DNA of 18,635 nt from Candidatus Firestoneibacteriota bacterium. Lineage in GTDB: Bacteria > JACRDZ01. Below are positions 1 through 6,738 of the stretch, piece by piece. Within the stretch, counting starts at the first letter, position 1; every line of letters starts with the position of its first letter. The DNA is taken from contig JACRDZ010000243.1 of the NCBI GenBank assembly GCA_016212735.1, positions 1 to 18,635 on the forward strand, read 5' to 3'. A program made the translations under genes and the position numbers. The notes under the pieces are model-generated. The model ran no database searches, was not told where the DNA came from, and was given only the letters and a program-made list of their open reading frames with translations.

Positions 1-112
1 GAGCATTGAGAATTGAGAATTAAGGTTTAAATCCTTTGAAAACATTAGACGTTATTAATATAAATTGAATTATAATGCTCAATTGTCAATGCTCAATGCT
101 CAATTGTCAATG
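1..112. repeat. Low-complexity direct and inverted repeat cluster
   Basis: The 18-base unit AATGCTCAATTGTCAATG occurs at 74-91 and again at 95-112, a 21-bp period. An inverted relative lies at 1-14 (GAGCATTGAGAATT), whose reverse complement matches 81-94 at 13 of 14 bases. The block can fold as a long AT-rich hairpin. Such AATTGAG/CATTGAG runs recur in intergenic DNA of many bacteria. I see no gene in 1-324. A further hairpin at 139-164 (CCCACAAG paired with CTTGTGGG) has no T-run beside it, so I do not call it a terminator for the minus-strand gene ending at 325. Confidence 0.7.
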
Positions 113-170
113 AAATATTTGCAAATTTCAAGCTTACTCCCACAAGCATTTTCAGACTTGTGGGTAATAG

Positions 171-240
171 TTAGGCACAGAGGGGGAGAACATAAACTCT
201 TCTAACTCATTAATATTTAAGGGTTTCTCTGTGTGGTTAA
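171..240. repeat. CACAGAG-type degenerate palindrome
   Basis: CACAGAG at 176-182 faces CTCTGTG at 227-233, in the wider context TTAGGCACAGAG and CTCTGTGTGGTTAA. It resembles a degraded copy of the cleaner palindrome at 2438-2498, which uses the same CACAGAG words. The two copies bracket the TPR lipoprotein gene. The repeat type is known from intergenic regions of several phyla; its function here is unknown. Confidence 0.5.
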
Positions 241-324
241 AAATTACTGGTTATTTTCTGTCCCTTGTGATGAGGTTTACAAATGCAGGGATGCACCCCA
301 TGGCAACTGAAAGCTTGCGACCTT

Positions 325-2403
325 TTATTTCCCTATCGATTTCAATAATTCGGCTGCTTCTTCAGATTCAGGGAAAACTGATGCAATTGCAAATGCAGCT
401 TTTAGTTGTTTTTTTGCATCTTCATTTTTGCCCATTTTAACGTAAGTCATACCAAGATGATACTTTAAAGTTGGATGTTTAGGAAGCTGTTCAACTGCTA
501 TTTTAAAATTATTCAACGCTTCTTTATATTTACCTTCTTTATAATAAACCATACCTAACGTATCAATAATTGCTGCTTGTTTTGGTGAAATTTTATTTGC
601 TTTTATTGCATATTCTAATGCTTTATCAAGGTTATGACCGCTTTTTATGTAAATATATGCAAGATTATTATATGGGATTGGTGATAAATTTTCAGTTTTT
701 TCTGATAAATTTATTGTTTCTTCATATTCTTTTATAGCTTTATCTGTCTCTTTTTTCATTTCATAAATAACTGCTAAATCCAGATGCAATTGAGGATATT
801 TGGAATTAACCACAATTCCTTTCTTCAAATAGGAGATAGCATTGTCAATATCTTTTTTTGTCATATAAAGCCTGGAAATACTTCCATAAGCTGGGAGATA
901 TTTATTATTAATTTTTATAACTTCTTCAATATTTTTAATAGCTTTATCATATTTACCCTGAGCTTCATATATTGTTGCCAGATTCATTCGTGCAGAAATA
1001 GCATTTGGGTTGCTTTTAACAGCGCTTTCAAGACTGGAAGCTGCCTGCTCAAAATCTTTTTTGCTTAAAGATGCAAGACTTATTATTGTATGAGCAGTAA
1101 GATTTTTTGGATCAACAAGAAGAGCTTTTTTGGCTGTTTTTATGGATTCATCAGACAATCCTTTTCTTAGATATAAAGAAGAAAGAGTAAGTATTGAATA
1201 TATAGATTTAGGATCTTTTTCTATCTTATTTTTAAATTCGTCTATTACAAAATCTATTTTCCCTTTTTTAATATAAGCTGTTAAAAGAAGATTCTGTGCC
1301 TTAATATTATTAGGTTCTTTCTCCAGTAATTTATTCCCTTCAAGCAGCGCTTTATCATACATATCTTTTTGCAGATATAACATTCCCAGACTATATCGTG
1401 CTCCAGAGTGATTCGGATCGATTTTCATTGCTTCTCTATACTCATTCATAGCCTGCTCTTCCTGCCCTGCTCCCTGAAGAGCTATACCAAGAAGATAATG
1501 AGCTTCAGCAGTTGGAGCAATCTCAACCATTTTCCAGATATATTCACTTGCTTCCTTAAATTTATTTTTTGAAATTAATGCTATTGCTATGACATTATAA
1601 ACTTCCGGGTAATTTGGATAATTTCTCAAAACAGCTTTACCATGAAAAATAGCCTGATCATATTTCCCTGTCATATTATAAATTTTTGCCAGATTTATAT
1701 TTGCAGGTAAAAAATTAGGGTCATAACTTAATGCTTTCTTGAATTCATCTATAGCTTTATCCGGGTCTTTTTTTGATATAAAAATTTCACCTAAAACAGT
1801 ATGTACAAGCGGATTATCTTTAGATATCTCTTTTGCTATATTAATCTCTTTTTCTGCTTTATTTATTTCCCCAGACTGAATATATATTTCGGCTAACATT
1901 ACATAAGAACTAATAAATTTTGGATCAATAGTTTTAGCTTCTTCAAGATATTTTATGGTTTCCGGTATTTCCCCCTTTGATTTTGAAATGGTAGCTAAAA
2001 GAATATAAATTGATGTATTTTTAGGTTCGATTTTGAGTATTTCCTGGCAGATTTTAGTACTTTTATCAAATTCTTTTTGAGATAACACAATTTGCGCAAT
2101 AGCAAGATTTGCATCTATTTTTTTAGGATTTGTTTTATTAGCTTTTTCTAATTTTTCTATTGCTGTTTTGTTATCTCCAACTGCTTGATAAGCAAGCCCG
2201 AGATTATAATATGCTTCGTAATATTCCGGATCAAGTTCAATAGCTTTATTAAAATATTCTATTGATTCAGCATTTTTGCCATATTTACGATAAAGCAATC
2301 CCTGATCCAGAGCATTCTGTTTGTCAGACCTTATGCCGCAGCCTGAAATAAGCAGAAAAACAATTAAAAACATTATAATAAATCTAATATTTTTATTTAT
2401 CAT
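325..2403 (-). CDS. TPR-repeat lipoprotein
   Basis: A 692-residue protein made almost entirely of tetratricopeptide repeats, roughly nineteen units of about 34 residues from residue 30 to the end, with the usual A-x-YxLGxxY and YDxAIxxFxKAxxxxP patterns. The N-terminus is basic, then hydrophobic, and ends in a lipobox (LISGC, Cys22), so it should be exported and lipid-anchored. The start at 2403 is supported by CCAGGAG just upstream. TPR superhelices bind proteins and scaffold complexes. Long TPR lipoproteins often accompany exopolysaccharide export loci, and a Wza-like gene lies 3 kb away on the other strand, so a role in envelope or polysaccharide assembly is a reasonable inference. No catalytic domain is visible. 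It is a single gene reading away from the FN3 gene; I found no convincing promoter. The TPR call is firm, the role open. Confidence 0.9.
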   Translation of the reverse strand: MINKNIRFIIMFLIVFLLISGCGIRSDKQNALDQGLLYRKYGKNAESIEYFNKAIELDPEYYEAYYNLGLAYQAVGDNKTAIEKLEKANKTNPKKIDANLAIAQIVLSQKEFDKSTKICQEILKIEPKNTSIYILLATISKSKGEIPETIKYLEEAKTIDPKFISSYVMLAEIYIQSGEINKAEKEINIAKEISKDNPLVHTVLGEIFISKKDPDKAIDEFKKALSYDPNFLPANINLAKIYNMTGKYDQAIFHGKAVLRNYPNYPEVYNVIAIALISKNKFKEASEYIWKMVEIAPTAEAHYLLGIALQGAGQEEQAMNEYREAMKIDPNHSGARYSLGMLYLQKDMYDKALLEGNKLLEKEPNNIKAQNLLLTAYIKKGKIDFVIDEFKNKIEKDPKSIYSILTLSSLYLRKGLSDESIKTAKKALLVDPKNLTAHTIISLASLSKKDFEQAASSLESAVKSNPNAISARMNLATIYEAQGKYDKAIKNIEEVIKINNKYLPAYGSISRLYMTKKDIDNAISYLKKGIVVNSKYPQLHLDLAVIYEMKKETDKAIKEYEETINLSEKTENLSPIPYNNLAYIYIKSGHNLDKALEYAIKANKISPKQAAIIDTLGMVYYKEGKYKEALNNFKIAVEQLPKHPTLKYHLGMTYVKMGKNEDAKKQLKAAFAIASVFPESEEAAELLKSIGK

Positions 2404-2437
2404 AATTTTTCTCCTGGAAATGGTAATGTCAAAAACT

Positions 2438-2498
2438 AACCACAGAGTTCACAGAGGTTTTTATAAATTTAAAAATAAACTCTGTGACCTCTGTGGTT
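2438..2498. repeat. CACAGAG palindrome (19-bp arms)
   Basis: AACCACAGAGTTCACAGAG at 2438-2456 is the inverted partner of 2480-2498, with one mismatch across 19 bp and a 23-base AT-rich loop. Each arm itself holds two CACAGAG words. It sits in the 347-bp gap between the divergent TPR and FN3 genes, about 35 bp upstream of the TPR start codon. It may be a mobile palindromic repeat or may form a hairpin in either divergent leader; there is no direct evidence for regulation. Confidence 0.75.
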
Positions 2499-2605
2499 CA
2501 TATTTTTCCCCTCTTTTTCATGTTACTTTTAACAGTACCTCCACGCTGACTCCTTATAGATTTTAAATATATCAAATTTGATTTAATAAGTAAAGAGTTT
2601 TTTTG

Positions 2606-2634
2606 TTGATATAAATATTTTTAAATGATATAAT
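2606..2634 (+). promoter_or_regulatory. Sigma-70-type promoter for the FN3 lipoprotein gene
   Basis: The -35 box TTGATA (2606-2611) and -10 box TATAAT (2629-2634) are separated by exactly 17 bp, matching the housekeeping consensus at 11 of 12 positions. Transcription would begin near 2641, giving a leader of about 110 nt that contains the REP pair at 2672-2729. AT-rich DNA produces chance matches, but the near-perfect fit and placement are good. Confidence 0.65.
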
Positions 2635-2671
2635 TTTTAACTAATAAATCTAAGTATAGGAAATTGAATAT

Positions 2672-2729
2672 GCCCAATAAATTGGGCAACTACAAAAATA
2701 ATGCATTGTAGTTGCCTGATTTATCAGGC
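2672..2729. repeat. Paired inverted REP element (BIME-like), copy 1
   Basis: Three nested dyads are visible: hairpin GCCCAATAAATTGGGC (2672-2687), outer pair AACTACA (2688-2694) with TGTAGTT (2707-2713), and hairpin GCCTGATTTATCAGGC (2714-2729). Read outward, each hairpin is preceded by GTAGTT, so these are two REP units in opposite orientation. A 5' GTAG at the hairpin foot is the hallmark of REP sequences handled by REP-associated tyrosine transposases. The shared word TAAGTATAGGAA (2651-2662) also precedes copy 2. The Shine-Dalgarno AGGGGAA follows about 10 nt later, so the hairpins would lie in the mRNA leader of the FN3 gene. Confidence 0.85.
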
Positions 2730-2750
2730 TTAATTTAATAGGGGAATTTT

Positions 2751-3683
2751 ATGAAACATCAAAACAAGTTGATTTTTATCATTTACTATATTTTATTATA
2801 TTCTATATTATTTGTCACTATTATTTTATCAATAAGTTGTGCTGAAAAAAAAGAAAAAAAAGTTGTAGAAACAGACACAACAGCTCCATCTGCGCCTGAT
2901 AATTTAACTGCTTATGCAACAACGGATGTAATTAATTTATACTGGGATAAAAATCAGGAAACTGATATTGAAAAATACAGGGTATATAGAAGTAATTCAA
3001 CTATACCTACACTTCCTGCTAAAAAAACATCTCAATTATATAATACGAATTTTAGCAATAACGGTTATGTTGAAGAAACAGGGACATCTTATGCTGATAC
3101 AGATATTTCATTCGGGGTTACTTATTATTATCGTGTCAGCGCTTTAGATAAAAGCAGTAATGAAAGCAATAAATCCAATCAGGTACAGGTTACATACGGA
3201 GATCATACCCCACCGGCAAAACCTGCTCTTCTTACAGCTCTGCCTGGAACTCGTCAGGGAGAGGTTTCTTTAGCCTGGGCCCTAAATACTGAACCCGACC
3301 TCTTGAGTTACAATATTTATATTTCTGATTCAGGTGGTATTACATATAATTTCCTCGCATCAAGTAAATCAAATTCCTATACAGTTAAAGATTTATCTCC
3401 TGATACAGAATATTATTTTTATATTACTGCTTTAGATACTTCTAAAAATGAAAGTTTATCCAGCAATCTTGTAGTAAGTAAACCCTATGGTGATATAACG
3501 CCCCCTCTTAAACCTGCTCTTCTTACAGCTCTGCCTGGAACTCGTCAGGGAGAGGTTTCTTTAGCCTGGACTCTAAATATTGAATCTGATTTGATGAGTT
3601 ATAATATCTATAAATCAGATTCCAGCGGAGGTATACGTACATATCTCGGAACAAGTACAACTAATTCATATACTGTTAAATGA
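2751..3683 (+). CDS. FN3-repeat lipoprotein, truncated by in-frame TGA
   Basis: A 310-residue product beginning with a lipoprotein signal (LSISC, Cys30) and followed by fibronectin type III domains: domain 1 at about residues 43-136, domain 2 at 137-233, and domain 3 cut short at residue 310 by TGA (3681-3683). Reading continues in the same frame for 230 codons through the rest of domain 3 and two more domains, ending TAA at 4371-4373, so the ancestral protein had five FN3 domains. AGGGGAA six bases ahead supports the start. FN3 chains are adhesion or spacer modules on the cell surface; no enzyme is attached. The stop replaces an Asp found at the same place in domains 2 and 4, with no length change. 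It may be a true nonsense mutation, assembly error or readthrough site. Confidence 0.85.
   Translation: MKHQNKLIFIIYYILLYSILFVTIILSISCAEKKEKKVVETDTTAPSAPDNLTAYATTDVINLYWDKNQETDIEKYRVYRSNSTIPTLPAKKTSQLYNTNFSNNGYVEETGTSYADTDISFGVTYYYRVSALDKSSNESNKSNQVQVTYGDHTPPAKPALLTALPGTRQGEVSLAWALNTEPDLLSYNIYISDSGGITYNFLASSKSNSYTVKDLSPDTEYYFYITALDTSKNESLSSNLVVSKPYGDITPPLKPALLTALPGTRQGEVSLAWTLNIESDLMSYNIYKSDSSGGIRTYLGTSTTNSYTVK
3219..3569 (+). repeat. Near-identical FN3-coding repeats (291-bp period)
   Basis: The 60 bases at 3219-3278 are identical to 3510-3569, offset 291 bp, which is 97 codons or one FN3 unit. A second identical block of 36 bases pairs 3714-3749 with 4005-4040 at the same 291-bp offset. 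Identity at DNA level, when the rest of each domain has diverged, points to recent duplication or gene conversion between neighbouring domains. Confidence 0.85.
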
Positions 3684-4373
3684 TTGATTTTAGACGTTGA
3701 CTACTATTTTTATATTACAGCTGTAGATAAATCAAATAATGAAAGTGAACCAAGCAATCTTGCAGTAAGTAAACCCTATGGAGATATAACTCCGCCTCTC
3801 AAACCGACCGGACTTCTTGCTTCACCAGGAAGCAAGAAAGGAGAAATAGATTTAAGCTGGACTGCCAATACTGAGGAGGATTTTTTAAGTTATGGTATTT
3901 ATTTCGCTATTCAGGGTGGAACTGATTTTGTTTTTATTGAAAGCAGTTTATTAAATTCTTATATAGCCAGGGATTTAAAACCTGGATATGGTTATTATTT
4001 CAGGATTACAGCTGTAGATAAATCAAATAATGAAAGTGAATATAGTGATACTGTTTTTTCTCTTGCAAAAGGAGACAAGGTTGCTCCTCTCGCCCCTGCA
4101 GGTCTTACAGCTTCTGCTGGCGGAAGTAAAGGAAAAATAAATCTAAGCTGGAAAGCGAACACAGAATCAGATTTAGAAAAATATAGGATTTATCAATCTG
4201 CAAATGGAAGTGTTTATGGTGAAATAGATAATGTAAAAGGAACACCTCCTGATACTACATATATTGTTTCAGGATTAACCACAGGCACTTATTATTTTTA
4301 TAAAATTTCTGCGATAGATGATTCCGGCAATGAAAGTGAACGAAGTAATCGTACAGGAGCTGATGCACCGTAA
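3684..4373 (+). pseudogene. 3' remnant of the FN3-repeat lipoprotein gene
   Basis: This is the in-frame continuation of the gene at 2751 beyond the TGA at 3681-3683. It encodes the last strands of FN3 domain 3, then full domains 4 and 5, each with the W-x-A-N-T-E-x-D and Y-Y-F-x-I-T/S-A-x-D patterns. The first codon after the stop is TTG, but there is no Shine-Dalgarno sequence and no signal peptide. Independent translation would leave a cytoplasmic fragment starting mid-domain, so I treat it as the severed half of one gene. The reading frame is otherwise intact, so the stop is recent, is sometimes read through, or is a sequencing artefact. Confidence 0.75.
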
Positions 4374-4378
4374 ATATG

Positions 4379-4488
4379 AACTGTAAAATGGATACTGTAA
4401 AATGTAAAATTTAAAATGAAGGAGCAAAGATGAACGGTGTTGCTTCCTGATTTTAAATTTTACATTATTCATTTTACAGTTTACAGTT
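4379..4488. repeat. Imperfect inverted repeat (49-bp arms)
   Basis: The arm at 4379-4427 (beginning AACTGTAAAATG) is the imperfect inverted partner of 4440-4488. The core ATGTAAAATTTAAAAT is matched exactly and the outer part differs by a small shuffle of ACTGTAAAATG words. The loop is about 12 bases. It lies just after the FN3 stop codon and could form a long hairpin in the transcript, but no T-run follows directly, so a terminator role is unproven. A short minus-strand reading frame across it looks fortuitous. Confidence 0.75.
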
Positions 4489-4537
4489 ATTTTTATTGGC
4501 TAAATTTAAGTATAGGAATTTCAAAGTTCATAATTTA

Positions 4538-4592
4538 GCTCGATGAATCGAGCAACTACATTAAGTTTTTGTAGTTGCCTGATTTATCAGGC
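4538..4592. repeat. Paired inverted REP element (BIME-like), copy 2
   Basis: Hairpin GCTCGATGAATCGAGC (4538-4553), outer pair AACTACA (4554-4560) with TGTAGTT (4570-4576), and hairpin GCCTGATTTATCAGGC (4577-4592) repeat the architecture of copy 1. Against copy 1 the right hairpin is identical, while the left hairpin differs at two base pairs that both change compensatorily. The flanking words TAAGTATAGGAA (4507-4518) and CTTAATTTAATA are also shared. The element ends 21 bp before the next start codon. Confidence 0.85.
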
Positions 4593-4613
4593 TTAATTTA
4601 ATATTAATTCGAT

Positions 4614-5420
4614 ATGTTTAACTTAACACCTATGAATAAAATAAAAATTTTAATATTAATATTATTTCTAACAATAATAAATAGTTTAACGTATGCAAAT
4701 CCAATTGTTACACCTTATTATCATTTTTCTCCTGCAGGTCAATTACAGACAGGATTAAAAGAAATTTATACTCACGAAAAAGATTCTGAAACAGAAGATA
4801 TAATGTGGTCCAGTGATACTAAACTTGAATTAAATTCGAGCATTTTTAAAGATTTTGAATTAGAAATAAGTTTCCCTTATACTTCAAAAAACTCAACCAG
4901 AGTGCTTGATAAGCAGCAAGGTTTAAATGACAGTAAAATTTATTTTAGATATCATATTTATTCTAATCAGAACTATATTCTAAGCGATCGTGACTTAGAT
5001 GTAGCTTTACAATTTGGTGGGAAAATATATACAGGTGAAAAGAAAAAAGGACTGATTGACAGAGAAAATGAGATTCTTACTTCTCTTTTAGGCACATATG
5101 AATTAGGTAAATATCTGGATGGAGAGTGTTTTTTATATTTTCACATGGGATTATGGTTGCCGTTATTGGAAGATTACACTTATGACAATGTATTTCAGTA
5201 TGATTTTGCACTGGAATATAAAGCAAACGACAAAATGTCTTTTTTATTGGAAGGTAATGGTTTTAAAAATCCAGATAATAATAGGGGATATATTGCTCCT
5301 GGTTTTCAATTCCACCCTGATAAAAATCTGGAGCTAAATTTATCCATTGGCGGAAATCTGCCGATTTTAGGTGAGTCAATAAATACAAGAACAATAGTAG
5401 GAGTTAATTATATTTTTTAA
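4614..5420 (+). CDS. Putative outer-membrane beta-barrel protein
   Basis: A 268-residue protein with an N-terminal signal peptide (hydrophobic core about residues 11-23, likely cleavage near TYA-N). It is then dominated by alternating aromatic/hydrophobic and polar residues in probable beta strands and ends in Phe (VNYIF), the classic C-terminal signature of outer-membrane barrels. The strand pattern with charged turns recalls the MetA-pathway/transporter-like barrel families (Phenol_MetA_deg type), but I cannot assign one firmly. Start choice is open: ATG at 4614 or ATG at 4632. The second gives a more typical signal peptide (MNKIKILILILF), and neither has a clear Shine-Dalgarno. It lies 8 bp before the Wza-like gene, so the two are probably co-transcribed and may work together at the outer membrane. 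Confidence 0.7.
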   Translation: MFNLTPMNKIKILILILFLTIINSLTYANPIVTPYYHFSPAGQLQTGLKEIYTHEKDSETEDIMWSSDTKLELNSSIFKDFELEISFPYTSKNSTRVLDKQQGLNDSKIYFRYHIYSNQNYILSDRDLDVALQFGGKIYTGEKKKGLIDRENEILTSLLGTYELGKYLDGECFLYFHMGLWLPLLEDYTYDNVFQYDFALEYKANDKMSFLLEGNGFKNPDNNRGYIAPGFQFHPDKNLELNLSIGGNLPILGESINTRTIVGVNYIF

Positions 5421-5428
5421 GGGAACGT

Positions 5429-6724
5429 ATGAAAAACAGATTTATTTCTTACTTATTAATAATCAGTTTAACATTTTCTCTTCTTCCAGCAGCAACTTAT
5501 GCAACAAATGAAGAAAAGAATCCTGGAGAAAAAATTATTGGACAGGAATACAAACTACAACCTGATGATGTTATAAGAATCTCTGTATGGGGTTATCCTG
5601 AACTGGAAAAAGCTGTTCAAATATTGCCTGAAGGAATTATTTCTTTCCCCCCAATTGAAGAAAAAATTAATGTATCAGGATTATCTGTCCCTCAACTAGA
5701 AAATTTATTACTTACAAGATTATTAAAATATTTAAAAGATGTAAAAAACGTTCAGGTTATTGTTCAGGAATATCGCGGAGCGAGAATATTTATTATGGGA
5801 CAGGTTCTTTCACCAGGGCAGTATTCTTTTTCAATCATGCCGGATGTTTTAGGCTTAATGACAAGGGCTGGCGGTGCTGCTGTCGGAGCTTCGCTGCGCG
5901 CTATTAGAATAATCCGCGGAGATAAAGAAAAACCTGAAGTAATCCTTGTTGATTTTGAAAAATTTTTACAAACAGGAGATGTCTCTTTACTCCCTAAATT
6001 GAAAGCTGGAGATACAGTTTATGTCCCCCGTCTGGGAGAAGAGGGGAAATTAATTGAAGAAATAAAAAGAGAAGAAATAAACTATAAAACAATCAGTATT
6101 ATTGGTGAAGTAAGAGCAACAGGAATATTTCCTCTGGAAACACCTATTGAATTAATGGATGCTATTTCACGTGCAGGCGGACCAACTCCATATGCTCTTC
6201 TGAACAAAATAAAAATAATATCTCATGAAAATGGTTTACCGGTAATTAAAATTGTTGATTTAAACAGTTATATGACAAATGGAAATTTAGCAGGGAATCC
6301 TCTTGTTAAAGCAGGTGATACTATTATAATCCCGAAATATTTTTATGAAGGTTTAATTCGCTCAGAAGTTGAACCTGAAGGAAACGTAGTTTATGTGCTT
6401 GGAGAAATTTATAAACCAGGAACATATCAATTAGGTACAGATAGAAATATATGGAACATTATTCAGCTTTCAGGCGGAACAACAAATGATGCGTATCTCA
6501 ATAAAATAAAAGTTATTAAAGGCGTTGGAAATAAAGACTACCCGAAAACATTAAAATTGGATTTAACTGAAAATATTAATAGAAGCGATTTTACAACTCT
6601 TCCTGCGCTTGAGTCTGGTGATACAGTTATTGTTCCAAAAAAATCATATTTCTGGAGAGAAACAGTTAAATTTTTCTCAGAAGTTGCTATTATAGTAGGT
6701 GTAGTAAATTTATTTAATAAGTAA
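5429..6724 (+). CDS. Wza-like polysaccharide export protein with SLBB domains
   Basis: 431 residues. A cleavable signal (about 1-25) lacks a lipobox Cys, unlike E. coli Wza. It is followed by a Poly_export domain (about 40-118, containing YKLQPDDVIRISVWG) and three SLBB beta-grasp domains (about 118-205, 220-308 and 322-410), each opening with a V/IxGxVxxPGxY-like motif and closing with AGDTVxVP. A C-terminal hydrophobic segment (about 411-428) matches the position of the Wza transmembrane helix that forms the outer-membrane pore. Such proteins assemble into ring-shaped export channels for capsule or exopolysaccharide. AGGGA precedes the start by five bases. No polymerase, flippase, Wzc-type kinase or glycosyltransferase is in the window, so the cargo is unknown. 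It is probably in an operon with the barrel gene just upstream. Confidence 0.9.
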   Translation: MKNRFISYLLIISLTFSLLPAATYATNEEKNPGEKIIGQEYKLQPDDVIRISVWGYPELEKAVQILPEGIISFPPIEEKINVSGLSVPQLENLLLTRLLKYLKDVKNVQVIVQEYRGARIFIMGQVLSPGQYSFSIMPDVLGLMTRAGGAAVGASLRAIRIIRGDKEKPEVILVDFEKFLQTGDVSLLPKLKAGDTVYVPRLGEEGKLIEEIKREEINYKTISIIGEVRATGIFPLETPIELMDAISRAGGPTPYALLNKIKIISHENGLPVIKIVDLNSYMTNGNLAGNPLVKAGDTIIIPKYFYEGLIRSEVEPEGNVVYVLGEIYKPGTYQLGTDRNIWNIIQLSGGTTNDAYLNKIKVIKGVGNKDYPKTLKLDLTENINRSDFTTLPALESGDTVIVPKKSYFWRETVKFFSEVAIIVGVVNLFNK

Positions 6725-6738
6725 GCTGTTTACTTGTT
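6716..6738. terminator. Weak dyad at convergent gene ends
   Basis: AATAAGTAA (6716-6724) can pair with TTACTTGTT (6730-6738) around a 5-base loop, a 9-bp stem with one G-T wobble. The stop codons of both convergent genes fall in the arms. The stem is AT-rich and weak, and T-rich DNA follows only at some distance, so a shared bidirectional terminator is possible but poorly supported. Confidence 0.3.

Noticed and set aside
3681..3683. TGA read as an amino acid (Gly or Trp code, or selenocysteine)
   Set aside because: pyrE ends in TGA overlapping the next start codon, Trp is coded by TGG in these genes, and no obvious SECIS-like hairpin follows the TGA. A nonsense change or error is simpler.
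4275..4472. Minus-strand 65-residue frame
   Set aside because: It spans the FN3 gene end and an inverted repeat; composition and lack of a ribosome site indicate chance.
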